The position numbers and the translations under genes were made by a program. This document shows positions 7,436 to 17,491 of a DNA stretch of 46,080 bases, in pieces. A model generated the notes under the pieces. That model did not search any database. It was not told the origin of the DNA and saw nothing but the letters and a program-made list of their open reading frames with translations. Each line of letters opens with the position of its first letter. The stretch's first letter is position 1. Source of the DNA: Linderina pennispora (Eukaryota; Kickxellomycota; Kickxellomycetes; Kickxellales; Kickxellaceae); assembly GCF_002104995.1 (NCBI RefSeq), contig NW_024468313.1, positions 1 through 46,080 on the forward strand. Direction: 5' to 3'.

Positions 7436-9940
7436 TCAAGCGTCAACATCCCGAGTACTACTGCTTGGGCGCTTGAGTTTGTACCCAATGTCCATCACAA
7501 AGTCTGGCTTTAGCTTGGTATCGACGAGTTCTATCTTGTCCGCCCTCTCAATGGCCTCAGGGTCACCAACCTTCACGTAATTCGCCTTGCCCACCCGCAC
7601 CGGGCGACTCCGCTGGAACTTGTTGCTCAGCGGCTTCGGCTTTTCTTGCAGAATGGCTCTGGCAGGCGCCTTGGAAGCTGGGTACGCTTTGGACTTACTC
7701 TGCGCTTTGGCCTTGCCCAGCGCTTTGGCCTTGGCGAGCTCGATCGACTGGAACCGGGACATAATTGCAGCCTTCTGATCCTCTACCTTCATGGCAGGCT
7801 TGCGTGTGGTGGTGGCGAGAGCTGCTTTCCGCACTATCTTCTTGATCACCTTCTTTTGCGTGACCCGCTCATGGAGCCCCTCGTCATCGTCATTGTCGTA
7901 GTCATTGTCGTAGTCATTGTCGTAGTCATTGTCGTGGTCATTGTCTGCGAGTGTCGCAGTTGGACCAGCCTCAGGAGAGGCACCGGGCACAGCATATGGG
8001 GTCGATGCGGGGGTAGCAGGCGTGGAATAGGGTGTAGATATGGACGCAGGTTTAGAGGCGTGCGAGGATGTGCGTGTAGGAGCGGGTGTGCCCGAGTACG
8101 TGTCCTTGCTGGAATAGGCTGGTTCAGGATCATCAACCGACACGATTAGCGGTGGGGCGGTGGTCTCGTTGATAATGTAGCTGGTGATGAAGTTGTACGT
8201 GGTATCACCTCCAGTGTCACCATTAGACGAAGGGTGGTTAGAATAGACACCGCTGGTGCCCATGGAGCGGGTGGTGTAGATCGACCTGGTCGGGTAAGGT
8301 GCGCTTGAAATACCAGACTCATCAGAGCTGTTTTCAGATGACGCGGCTGTAGAGCTGCTTTGTGCGCTGCCACTGCTAAAAGGAGAAGTCGATATACGTG
8401 GCACGTTGCCGGTTCCGTCACTGGGTCCACTGCCATATGGAGGCGGGTTGGAACTACCCCTCTCAGATCCACCACCAGTACCACCTGCCGGATATCCACC
8501 AGTACCACCTGCCGGGTATCCACCAGCATCACCGACTGGATATCCACCAGCACCACCGGCTGGATATCCACCGCTGTCACCAGCATCTGGCCCTATACCA
8601 TACGGCGGCCCATACGGCGTGCTATAAGGCTCTCCATATGGAGGGCTGTATGGTGGTGCGCCGTAGGGAGGACTATATGGCGGTGCGCCATAGGGAGGTC
8701 CGTAGGGAGGTCCGTACGGGCTGCTGTTTGATCCTCCGTACAGGGGATTATATGGGCCGTATGGCGCATTATCGTACGGACCATGGTATGGTACCGTTGG
8801 GTATGGCCCACCACTAGGGCTGTAGGGAGCAGCTGGATAAGGAACAGAGTCAGGGCCGTAGGGAGGAACTGGATAGGGACCAATACCGGGGCCAGAACTG
8901 TATGGACCAGAAACCGGAACAGGAACCGGAACAGGAACCGGAACAGACCCAGGACCAGGACCAGGAACAGGAACAGGTCCAGGACCAGGAGTAGGAACAG
9001 GCCCAGGACCAGGACTGGGACTGGGACTAGGACTGAGACCGGGACCAGAACCGGGACCATAGGGCCCAGCGGGATATGGCCCATTTCCGGAAGAGCTCGT
9101 CGAGTGCGAGCCAGTACCATGTTCATATGGGTGGTCGCTTGTTTGGCTGGTGGAATAGCTCGTCCCTTTGCTCGACGAGTACGAAGAGTAGCCGGCGCCA
9201 GTAACAGATGAGGTCACTGTTTTTGTCACCGTGTTAGCATACGGGGCGCTAGTTGAGTAAGCAGCTGCTTCACTTGTGTGGGAAACAGTAGCAGGGTACA
9301 CTGATGTCGTGATGGTGATATACGGAAGGAACGGCTCGTTTGTTGCGCAGTACGAAGTGTGAGTGACAATAGGAGGAGGTGGTGCCTGAGATACCACATA
9401 TGACGTGGACATAGCACACCACGATGTTGTACATGCCGGCACAGCTGTCGATGATGCGCAAACAGCGTCGGCATTGTACGCTGCGCTCGGTGCCGTGCCG
9501 CACGAACAATAGGACCCACAACAGGATCCACAACAGGATGAAATGATAACATACTCAGTCGTGGTATACGTCTCCAGGAGCGAATCGTCTTCGGTCTCTG
9601 TTGTTGTCTCGGTATACTCGATGTACTCGGATGTGTTAATGGACATGATGTCGTCTGAAATGCCGTCAGGTGCATTGTATTTCTGGCCAAGCGCGCTGCC
9701 AACACCTCCCTGTGGTGCCTGCCCTTCGTATTCAGCCTCAGAAACGGCCAATACCTTGCCCCGGGCAACCTGTGGATAATGTGCCTGGATTGGACGGGCG
9801 CCTGTGTGATCCTGTGTGGACCAGCCATTTCGTGCCCAAGAGACAGGCACCCGATCTATATCATTGGGCCAGTTGGGCGGCAGGTCAGCGTACCCAGACG
9901 CCAGCATAGCCACCAGGGTAACCAAAGATCCAACTTTCAT
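7436..9940 (-). CDS. Large secreted Pro/Gly/Tyr-rich protein with Cys-rich patch and basic tail
   Basis: ATG 9940 starts a signal peptide (MKVGSLVTLVAMLASGYA); an upstream in-frame Met at 10003 is less likely because it would bury the signal. The mature protein (834 codons in all) has a unique N-terminus (DLPPNWPNDIDRVPVSWAR), a Thr/Ser-rich part, a Cys cluster (SSCCGSCCGSYCSCG), a Pro-Gly-Val part (PGPGPVPTPGPGPV), PYGPPYG/PPYSPPYG repeats, GYPAGG repeats, a Ser/Thr stretch, an acidic DNDYDND tract, and a Lys/Ala/Arg-rich tail of about 130 residues (AKAKALGKAKAQSKSKA). No catalytic domain is visible. It resembles structural, probably O-glycosylated wall or matrix proteins. The basic tail is shared in type, not in sequence, with the Ala-Pro protein at 17.5 kb. 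The whole frame is intact despite the repeats. Confidence 0.8.
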   Translation of the reverse strand: MKVGSLVTLVAMLASGYADLPPNWPNDIDRVPVSWARNGWSTQDHTGARPIQAHYPQVARGKVLAVSEAEYEGQAPQGGVGSALGQKYNAPDGISDDIMSINTSEYIEYTETTTETEDDSLLETYTTTEYVIISSCCGSCCGSYCSCGTAPSAAYNADAVCASSTAVPACTTSWCAMSTSYVVSQAPPPPIVTHTSYCATNEPFLPYITITTSVYPATVSHTSEAAAYSTSAPYANTVTKTVTSSVTGAGYSSYSSSKGTSYSTSQTSDHPYEHGTGSHSTSSSGNGPYPAGPYGPGSGPGLSPSPSPSPGPGPVPTPGPGPVPVPGPGPGSVPVPVPVPVPVSGPYSSGPGIGPYPVPPYGPDSVPYPAAPYSPSGGPYPTVPYHGPYDNAPYGPYNPLYGGSNSSPYGPPYGPPYGAPPYSPPYGAPPYSPPYGEPYSTPYGPPYGIGPDAGDSGGYPAGGAGGYPVGDAGGYPAGGTGGYPAGGTGGGSERGSSNPPPYGSGPSDGTGNVPRISTSPFSSGSAQSSSTAASSENSSDESGISSAPYPTRSIYTTRSMGTSGVYSNHPSSNGDTGGDTTYNFITSYIINETTAPPLIVSVDDPEPAYSSKDTYSGTPAPTRTSSHASKPASISTPYSTPATPASTPYAVPGASPEAGPTATLADNDHDNDYDNDYDNDYDNDDDEGLHERVTQKKVIKKIVRKAALATTTRKPAMKVEDQKAAIMSRFQSIELAKAKALGKAKAQSKSKAYPASKAPARAILQEKPKPLSNKFQRSRPVRVGKANYVKVGDPEAIERADKIELVDTKLKPDFVMDIGYKLKRPSSSTRDVDA
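7880..7945 (-). repeat. Acidic Asn/Asp/Tyr coding repeat
   Basis: Repeats of the 12-bp unit tcattgtcgtag encode a DNDYDND tract between the Ser/Thr stretch and the basic tail of the secreted protein. Confidence 0.7.
8440..9070 (-). repeat. Proline/glycine/tyrosine coding repeats
   Basis: Three repeat blocks lie side by side inside the gene: GGYPAGG units, PYGPPYGAPPYS units, and PGPGPVPV units made of 6-bp ccagga/accgga steps. Confidence 0.7.
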
Positions 9941-10175
9941 TAAAGGGTATGTATGCGAGGTATGGAAAGGGACAGTATTATACCAAGTTGTAGCAGGTAT
10001 CAATTAGAGGCGTATAAAGATCGAGTTGATAAAGAAACGCTCATAAATAGTAAAATAGAGAATGATATGGTCAGTGGTGCAAGAGAATGCAGGCGACTAT
10101 GAGATTAGGTAGACTAGTGTAGAGTGGGCAAGTATGCGCAAGCCTTATTCACGGGATTTGAGTCAGACCAGTTGA

Positions 10176-10182
10176 TATATAT
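10176..10182 (-). promoter_or_regulatory. Possible TATA box of the large secreted protein gene
   Basis: A TATATAT run inside the palindrome gatatatatc lies about 235 bp before ATG 9940, somewhat farther than usual in this window. Confidence 0.4.
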
Positions 10183-10184
10183 CA

Positions 10185-10850
10185 GAACTGTCTCAAATTC
10201 AGTGTGTTTGACGGACCTCATGATAAGCTTGATATGTCTGTACTCCACGCAATAGAAGAACCACATCCATACCTACATTGTTTTACCTAAAGTACGGAGG
10301 ATATTGACCTGGAGAAATAGGCATTATGAAAACAGGAGGCAGGCTGTGTTCTCAGTCTTGCTGTCTGAGAATCTCCACAGAAACATGAATACCCCAGATA
10401 CGCGTGCAAGCAAATACCCAGGCTGGTGGATTAAACCATTCGAACAATTATTACATCGTGTGAGTTAGCAATATCGGAGAAATACCGCAAATCTACAACA
10501 CTGGCTTGTCTAAATGTCCTGAAAAAACAGAAAATCATTGCAGATGGTGCTCTCCATGCCCGGATGGAGATAGACCGGAGAGTATAAGATGTAATTTATA
10601 TGGATGTCGGGTATTTCGGATGGCGAGTCCCAACACATAAGAGCAGCTCTAAATGCGTATAACCCATGGGAAAGTTTGTTGACACATTCTGAAAAGCTCC
10701 TTTGGCAGCAAGGCAGACCGAGTGCCAATATCTCTATTGAGAGGATATGTGGTGTGATGTGCTATAGAGTATATTAGAGGAGTAGCGAAATTAAAAAAGA
10801 ATGAAATTAAGACAGGATAACGAGCGGCGCACTTGTCATTCAGGACTAGT
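10185..10850. other. Intergenic stretch, no gene seen
   Basis: AT-rich spacer between two secreted-protein genes on the same strand. Only short frames without protein character were found. Confidence 0.5.
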
Positions 10851-11009
10851 CTATCCAAACAGGCTCTTGAGGCAGCTTTCAGTGGTCCGCTCGATCTGGC
10901 GGTACTTGGCGGTGCTGGCGGTCTCAGAATATGTAGTAGTCACCGACTGAGCAGCAGGTGCAGCATTAGCAACAATAGCGAGGAGAAGGGCTGGAGCAAG
11001 GAATTTCAT
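10851..11009 (-). CDS. Short secreted peptide, 52 residues
   Basis: ATG 11009 opens a 52-residue frame ending at TAG 10851. Residues 1-17 (MKFLAPALLLAIVANAA) are a textbook signal peptide. The remainder is Thr/Ser-rich, then KYRQIERTTESCLKSLFG, with a single Cys. A TATA box 155 bp upstream and the typical leader support a real gene. The single Cys and abrupt end leave open that it is truncated. No family was recognised; a small secreted wall peptide or effector-like peptide is possible. Confidence 0.6.
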   Translation of the reverse strand: MKFLAPALLLAIVANAAPAAQSVTTTYSETASTAKYRQIERTTESCLKSLFG

Positions 11010-11046
11010 TGCTGGCGGATAGATGAGTTGGATAGTAAACGCGGGA

Positions 11047-11088
11047 AGGATAGAGGATAGAGGATAGAGGATAGAGGATAGAGGATAG
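11047..11088. repeat. Tandem repeat, 6 copies of AGGATAG
   Basis: Six perfect 7-bp copies lie between the TATA box and ATG of the short secreted peptide gene, so they should be in or next to its 5' leader, reading CTATCCT on the coding strand. Confidence 0.9.
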
Positions 11089-11164
11089 AGGCTGTATCAC
11101 GGGTAGCTGGCTGTTGGTGCTGTTGGTGAGGGATTCTGTTTGGAGACTAAGAATGAACCATGCC

Positions 11165-11171
11165 TTTTATA
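11165..11171 (-). promoter_or_regulatory. TATA box of the short secreted peptide gene
   Basis: CTATAAAAGGC on the minus strand, about 155 bp upstream of ATG 11009, one of the best TATA boxes in the window. Confidence 0.65.
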
Positions 11172-11847
11172 GCAGTGGACTAGTGATATTGCCGAGGTTG
11201 GTGGGCTGCTAGATCCAGTTTCTAGGATTGTAAAAGCAGTTTTATGTGCATTTTAGAATTATGTCCAGGCACTGGGATGATATTGTTGCCAATGGGGACT
11301 GTAAGCAACGCGGTGGTGTCACTTAGTACGCGATCGACTTGATCCGCACGCCAAACACCGGGCTTTGCCGTGGCATATCGCCTGAGATTTCATGGCAGGT
11401 CTTGTTATACAAGTAAATGCTACAATGACTTGTGCTAACAGCCGGCCAAGCCATTGGCAGCCGCACATGTGCCAGGAACTTGATGCTGCATTTCAAACCA
11501 TTGCTGCTTATTATTGGCAGCACTGCCAGGGCAACAGCTCCGCCGCAGTACTGAGATTTGCGCTCATCGGCAGCGCGCAAGCTATTGAAAGGGTGTGTTC
11601 ATACTGCTACGGCGGTCTGGCCTGGAAGCCAACTAGCACAAACACACCTGTTCTAAGAATAGCTGCTGGTTACGCGCACTTACAGGGCTGCCATTAGTGT
11701 GATAATTTGATACGGTAATCACACCATGTCAATGACGTCGAGGGTGGCACCAAGACTCAGTACGGGGTACTCAGGGAACTAGCCAAGAATGAGCCGCAAA
11801 ATACGCATTTTTGTCTCCAAAGTCAACTCTATCGCATTTGTCTCACA
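11172..11847. other. Divergent promoter region
   Basis: Spacer between the short secreted peptide gene (minus) and the metallopeptidase gene (plus). No TATA box stands out for the metallopeptidase, and no gene was seen. Confidence 0.4.
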
Positions 11848-14646
11848 ATGTCCACATTTGACAATCTCAGGTCAAAGTTTGAGAAGCTGGGCGTCACGGG
11901 CGGTTCTCGCAGTATCGACCGCGACAAGCAACAGCCACCGCCGGTCCCTTCGTCCAACACGAAGCCGCCACAGTATAGCAATCAGGGATATCCAGCGCAA
12001 CCACACCCGAACCAGGGCTACCCACCAAACCAGGGTTATCCCCAGCCAGTGTACCCGCCTCCACCGGGCGATTTTGGTCCAGGAGGATTCTTTATGCCGC
12101 CGGCACCGCAGCAGCAGCCTGGATACGGCCAGGGCTACTATGGCGGATACCCTGGTCCTCAGGGGATGTCTGCGTATCCAGGTGGCCAGTATCCACCGCC
12201 ACCACCTCAGAATCAGCAATGGCAGGGGCAGCCGCCCCCGTATTGGCAGGGTCAGAGCGCGCCGTACCCACCGCCGGGTGGCAATGACGGATACCCGCCA
12301 CCACAGCAGGGGCCTCCCTCCCAGAACAGCACTCCCTCTCAGCAAGGCCCTCCTTCTCAGCAGGGCGCTCCACCGTTGTCGGCACCCGGCGATGGACCTC
12401 CGCCTAAACCTCGGCGGACGAGCAACGGCCCACCACCAACCCAAGATACCCAGCATCAGTCACGTGGCAGCGATGCAAGGCATCATGCGCCTGCAGGCAG
12501 TAGCCTTGGGCAGAGCCTCGGCTCGTTTTCCAGCGACCAAGTGCCGCCCGGAATTCCACTGCCGCTGGACCAGCATGACATCCAGCCGGAGACGGCTGAC
12601 GGCGAGAAGAAGCACCATCGCAAGCGGCGCGACGACAGGCGGCCTGATCAGCAGATGGAGTTCCTGAATGTCAAGCATGAGGAGCTTGTGCACCAGCGGT
12701 TCCTGATTGTGTACGGGCAGGTACCGGGGCTGCGCACCAGCAGCGAGGACAAGATCGTGGTTCACCACCCGTACTTCCCACCCCTTACGTTCCCAGCCAT
12801 TGACGGGTTCTTCAAGGTGCTGGTGGAGCTGGAGAACGGCGACAACAACTTGCGTTTCGACTACCGACAGGGCGGCGAGATAGCCAGCCAGGGCACGCTG
12901 TGCATCAAGATGATGCCATATCTGGACAAGCCACCGCTCAACCTGGCGGTGATTGTCGGCAGAGACTCGCAGGGCGTGTTTGACGCGCCGCCCGACGCGC
13001 GTGGCCCGGGCATCAGCGACTTGGACGCGGCAGTACGCAAGTTTCGGTGCTGCGCATACCTGTGGCAGGCGTACATAGCCGAGCAGCTCTACCGCAACGG
13101 ATTCGGGCGACGCACGTTCCGGCTCGACGAGTCGTATGAGCCGGATACGATGGCCAAGGACAATGTGCCGCGGATGACGGCGCGCGTGCATGTGGTGCGG
13201 TCCAAGCGCACGGTGGCCGAGATCCAGGACAAGGAGCGTGCGCAGCAGTGGAACCCGCCGCCCGGCTACAAGCGCAAGACCGACGAATCGCAGTTCAGCA
13301 TTGCCAACGAGGCGTTGGATGACTACGGGGCATTCAAGGACAAGCACTATGTTGTGTGCTTGTCGGTGGACTCGCGCTGGGACCCCGAGCTCGGCGTGAT
13401 CCTCGGCCATGCCGCACTGGGCGGTGGTGTGGGCAACCGCCGGCTGGGTGTGTTCGGCTCACATACCACACACGCGTGGCCTGGCAACGCCGAGGAGGTT
13501 GCGGCCAAGTTCCTGGACACAACCAAGACCGACACGCGCTACCTGGCCAACGACTGCAACGAGTGCGGTGAGTACTGGCGTGCGGCCAACATCGGCATGG
13601 GTGCGTTTCTGCATGAGGCCGGCCATCTGCTGACGCTGGCCCACACTCCCTCAGGCATCATGTCGCGCGGCTTCAACTTTTACAACCGCACGTTCATGGC
13701 GCGCGCGCCTGACATGGCCGGCCCGGTGCGCCAGCGCGATGAGAGCGGCTCGCACTGGCATCGTACCGACGTCATCCGCCTGCGACACCACCCGTGCCTG
13801 CGCCTGCCCACTGACCCGCCGCTGGAGAAAGGTGAGACGGAGGAGAGCGGCTTCGAGGCCCTGCCTACCGAGGATGGCCTGCTATTGCAGTGCGCTGCGG
13901 GTATCACCATGATCGAAGTGTGGGTCAATGACCACTACCGCTGTCACCGCGAGTACACCGTCGAGAACCTCGAGCGCCGCCGCAACGGCGCCGTGCCAGC
14001 GGCACCCGACGAGATAGTCTGCGCCCACCCGCGCTCGATCCTCGTCAACCTGGGCGCCTGGAAGGGCTGGGCTGGCGGCTGGTCCAGCACTGATAAGCTG
14101 CAGCTTGTGCTGACTTCGCGCAGCACCGACACCGACACGCTCGAAGACATTGGCGCCCTGATGAACGACAGATCGCGCCGCGACCGCGACGGCATCCTTG
14201 TATTCCAATCTAACCAGCTAGGCAAGGGCCAGATGAAGGACTCGCAGAGATTCGACGCCCTGTTTGCCGGCAAGGATATGGCGCGCTCGTCCCTGCCCAA
14301 GCTGCGCTGCATTGAGCTGCGCGCCGGCCAGTTCGTCGACGGATTCATCCTGCACATGGACGATGGCTCGAGCTTCCCCGTAGGCAAGTGCCAGGGCGGC
14401 CACCGCTCCGAGGTGCTCATTGCGCCTGACGACGACCTGGACCATGTTGTGGTGCGCTCGGGCTGGTGGATTGACGGACTGGAGTTCGTCACCCGCAAGG
14501 GCCACCGCAGCGGCTGGAAGGGCGGAAGCGGCGGAAGCGAGCATATCCTAAAGCCCCCGCAGGGGTATGGCTGGATGGGCATTTCCGGCAGCGGCGCAGG
14601 CTGGCTTGACTCCATTTCGATGCACTATGCAAAGCTACACCAGTAG
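11848..14646 (+). CDS. Zinc metallopeptidase of the YIL108W type with jacalin-like C-terminus
   Basis: An intact 932-residue protein. Residues 1 to about 250 are disordered and rich in Pro, Gln, Gly and Tyr, with NQGYPPNQGYP repeats. A conserved region from about 270 on matches the fungal putative peptidase family that includes yeast YIL108W. The metzincin signature is complete: H589-E-x-x-H593-x5-H599 (HEAGHLLTLAH), followed by the Met-turn GIMSRG. Residues about 800-930 (LRCIELRAGQFVDGFILHMDD ... GISGSGAGWLDSISMHY) have the repeating Gly/Trp pattern of a jacalin-like lectin fold. No signal peptide is present, so it probably acts in the cytosol or nucleus; its substrate is unknown. It starts MSTFDNLRSKFEK at the first ATG of the frame. 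No intron is needed. Confidence 0.85.
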   Translation: MSTFDNLRSKFEKLGVTGGSRSIDRDKQQPPPVPSSNTKPPQYSNQGYPAQPHPNQGYPPNQGYPQPVYPPPPGDFGPGGFFMPPAPQQQPGYGQGYYGGYPGPQGMSAYPGGQYPPPPPQNQQWQGQPPPYWQGQSAPYPPPGGNDGYPPPQQGPPSQNSTPSQQGPPSQQGAPPLSAPGDGPPPKPRRTSNGPPPTQDTQHQSRGSDARHHAPAGSSLGQSLGSFSSDQVPPGIPLPLDQHDIQPETADGEKKHHRKRRDDRRPDQQMEFLNVKHEELVHQRFLIVYGQVPGLRTSSEDKIVVHHPYFPPLTFPAIDGFFKVLVELENGDNNLRFDYRQGGEIASQGTLCIKMMPYLDKPPLNLAVIVGRDSQGVFDAPPDARGPGISDLDAAVRKFRCCAYLWQAYIAEQLYRNGFGRRTFRLDESYEPDTMAKDNVPRMTARVHVVRSKRTVAEIQDKERAQQWNPPPGYKRKTDESQFSIANEALDDYGAFKDKHYVVCLSVDSRWDPELGVILGHAALGGGVGNRRLGVFGSHTTHAWPGNAEEVAAKFLDTTKTDTRYLANDCNECGEYWRAANIGMGAFLHEAGHLLTLAHTPSGIMSRGFNFYNRTFMARAPDMAGPVRQRDESGSHWHRTDVIRLRHHPCLRLPTDPPLEKGETEESGFEALPTEDGLLLQCAAGITMIEVWVNDHYRCHREYTVENLERRRNGAVPAAPDEIVCAHPRSILVNLGAWKGWAGGWSSTDKLQLVLTSRSTDTDTLEDIGALMNDRSRRDRDGILVFQSNQLGKGQMKDSQRFDALFAGKDMARSSLPKLRCIELRAGQFVDGFILHMDDGSSFPVGKCQGGHRSEVLIAPDDDLDHVVVRSGWWIDGLEFVTRKGHRSGWKGGSGGSEHILKPPQGYGWMGISGSGAGWLDSISMHYAKLHQ

Positions 14647-15030
14647 CACTTCTTTCTACATGTGGGTTGCACCATTCAGCAATAGTAGCGCCGTGCATAT
14701 TATAGTGTGGGTGGTGGAGTGGAGAGCATGCGCTTGAGGGGGTAAATGTGGCAGTAGATACACGTCTGTCGCCCGGTGGAGCATGGCTGCCGGTGCTCAG
14801 TTCCCAGCCGTATACAGGCAGACCTAGTTGAAGAAAGAAAGCCACACGCACATTGGGAGAAAGCGAGGCCAGCAGACTGTATTTGTTGTTTGCACAAAGC
14901 AGTCCAGGCCGCGAGTTTCCCAGAGAGCGCCAGAATAAAAACAAGCAGCCATCGGTCCCGGAAACTGTCCTCCAACCTCTACAGCGCGCATGCGATTTTG
15001 CTCTATTATCACAACTCTCGAGACATCAAT
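14647..15030. other. Spacer between metallopeptidase and transporter
   Basis: Contains the 3' UTR of the metallopeptidase gene and the promoter of the transporter gene. No TATA box stands out and no gene was seen. Confidence 0.4.
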
Positions 15031-16528
15031 ATGACTCCTCCTAATGGCACCACTACCAGTAGCCCTCGCATATCATCGTCGTCGTCTGTGTTTGCTGCTT
15101 CACAGATGTCGTCCGCCCTACTCGGCAGCCCTGAAACAGAGAAGGCACTAATCTCCAAAGACAGCAGCGATTTCGGCGATGGCCAGTTCCATATCAGTGA
15201 CGATGATGCGGGGAAGGGTTCATCGCTCAGCGCCTTTTTGAACATCATGTAAGTGCTGTCCTGAAACCACTGAATTGCATTCACAAAAGACAGTGCAAAG
15301 GAATTAAGCGCAAGCAGCCTTCAATAGATGTGTGGCCATCGGCGTAGGATCTCTGCAGCTCTCATATGCGCTCCGGCAGAGCGGTTGGGTTGGCCTCTTG
15401 TTTGTATTCGTTGCTGGCACCGTTGCATTCATCACCTCCATAATTACTGTCCGGTGCATGTATCTGAAGGCGGGTGGCGGGAAAATCAGCGGGTTCCACG
15501 AAATCGGACTTGAGGCCTTTGGCAAGCCTGGCTATTACATCGTGTCTGCCTTCAACATGCTCGGCATTATCGGCTCTGTCGGCATCTATGCCATCCTCTC
15601 TGCCAACAACATCTCCGAGATGCTTGCACGAGTGAACGTCCACCTGGGCTCGCGCTTTCTGATGCTCATTACCACCGCTACTATGTGCATTCCAACGCTG
15701 CTTACGCGGACGCTGGGAGAGACGTTCCTGGTCAGCCTGATCGGCACTGCCACCTCAATCATAGCCACGCTGATAGTTATTGTCATGGCAATAGTTTACC
15801 CGATTCGCAATGGCGAGATGCATATCAGCAGTAGCGTCACGCACTCAAGTCCGATCCACCATTTTGCAGCCTTGCCTAGCGGCTTTGCTGTCTCGCTTTC
15901 CACCATGTCATTTGCATACGTTGGATCTACAATTGTCCCCCACCTGGAGAGTGGCATGCAGCACCCAGAGAAGTTTGGCAGAGTATTTGGTTCTGCGCTT
16001 TTTGTCGTAACCTGCATCTACATGGTCATGGCATCGACCGGATACAGCGCATATGGTGATAGGACGCTGTCGCCAATAACTCTAAATTTCCCAAGAACAT
16101 GGCCGACGTTCCTCGCAGATATATGCATTACCATTCATGTGCTGTTTGCTGGCCCGCTGTTTCTGGTACAGATGGCACTGGAAATTGAGAGCGGCCTTGA
16201 TATCGCCAGCAAGGGCAAGCGGGCCGAAGTCATTTGGCGCCTGTGCGTTCGGATTGGTGCTGCGTTGGTTATCCTGGGCATGGCAGAGGCTCTGCCTTTC
16301 TTTGAGGATGTCATTTCGCTTGTCAGCGCACTGACCAGCCCGGTTCTTGTCTACCTGACACCAATTGCAGCATATATCAAGCTGAAGGGCTGGCGTAATA
16401 TCCGCAAGCGCTCTCTGCTGGGTCTGATGCTGCTGCTGGCGTTTGGTATTGTTGTCAGTGCATTTGGGCTTGCTGAAACTATCCGGGCCATTGTCGGCGA
16501 TTTTAGAAATGAGAAATTAAGCACATAG
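15031..16528 (+). CDS. Amino acid/auxin permease-family transporter, one intron
   Basis: Exons 15031-15248 and 15328-16528 encode 472 residues. The Ser-rich, acidic cytosolic N-terminus of about 65 residues is followed by a transport domain with roughly eleven hydrophobic segments. The family hallmark at the first helix (SAFLNIICVAIGVGSLQLSY, then ALRQSGWVG) is created by the splice junction, which confirms the intron. Other family features are FHEIGLEAFGKPG, the glycines of the second and third helices, and SFAYVGSTIVPHLESGMQ in the middle. It belongs to the AAAP/SLC38-like proton-coupled transporters, probably of vacuole or plasma membrane like yeast Avt proteins; the substrate cannot be told. 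The ATG at 15031 is the first in frame and follows a short leader. Confidence 0.85.
15249..15327 (+). other. Intron of the transporter gene, 79 nt
   Basis: Donor GTAAGT, acceptor TCAATAG. Removal restores the conserved NIICVAIGVGS sequence of the first transmembrane helix. Confidence 0.85.
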
Positions 16529-17330
16529 CACTGATATCCCGAAATTCTGGTTTGTGGTGGATGTCGCTAATTTTTAGTGTTTGTTGGTATTTAGGAATAT
16601 GGAAATATAGCCCAATACATTGCGAGAACAGGAGGGGAAGTGGAGGAAACTGAGCGTATCCAAATGCAGGGTATATAGCCGTCTAGATGCTTCTGACAAT
16701 GATCCCCCACCTCGCAGCCAGAGAGATGCCAGCTAGAATTCCGTGCGAACATACAAAATGGTGGAGCGCGAAAATTATCCTGGGGTGTTTTTGTGAAATA
16801 CGATGTTTCATAATTTCTGCATCCCTGGGTATATGTGCAAAGCCCGTCCACAGATCGCACCATCTCCATCCTCAGGGTTCTCCATGCCTAATGAAATGCG
16901 CCGGGGTATGCGGAAAGCAATTGCGATGTTAATATCTGCAGCAGCAAATAGTCGCACACGCTTACTAGACGAGATAGCGCGGAGTGCTCATGGTGAGTGG
17001 ATCTGCAAGCTGCTTGCTGCTAGCTGCATTCCATCTTCTCTAAAATCGAACCCCTCCGCAATAGGCATTGCCTGGTCCCAAACTGCTGACTCCGTCCACA
17101 AACAGAAGATGAGCGTACGGCTGTATCCGGGGAAATACGTTCTTGATTAGAAAGCAAGCAGCCAAGGCTATCTGCAGCTGAAGAAAGTGTTTATAAAGGA
17201 TAGAGTACGAACAATCTTGATTTGACTTATCATCCCTTATTTCTATTGCAGCTCCTCAATCTGCTGGCAACTGCCTTTTAATAACTAGCCTTCCTCCTAT
17301 CCCCTCTCCCTCCTTCTCTCCCTTTCCGTC
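16529..17330. other. Intergenic stretch, no gene supported
   Basis: A 115-codon plus-strand frame (16803-17150) exists but lacks a promoter, homology or clear protein character. The rest is promoter-proximal C/T-rich sequence for the large Ala-Pro protein. Confidence 0.45.
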
Positions 17331-17331
17331 A

Positions 17332-17338
17332 TATAAAT
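17332..17338 (+). promoter_or_regulatory. TATA box of the Ala-Pro repeat protein gene
   Basis: CATATAAATACG after a C/T-rich run, 155 bp upstream of ATG 17492. The leader between is rich in C, A and T with no ATG. Confidence 0.7.
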
Positions 17339-17491
17339 ACGCATATTGAATCTCCTTGAACCTCGCTTCACCCGACGTTCAATCCACCCTTGCATTTTCA
17401 TTATTCATTTCATCTGATCAAGCAAGCCTTTGCTCCAAGCATTACCGCATTCATCAAATCACCAAGCATTCAAACAAAACCTGCATAAGTC

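Noticed and set aside
16803..17150. 115-codon plus-strand ORF
   Set aside because: No promoter, family or codon bias; kept only as part of the spacer description.
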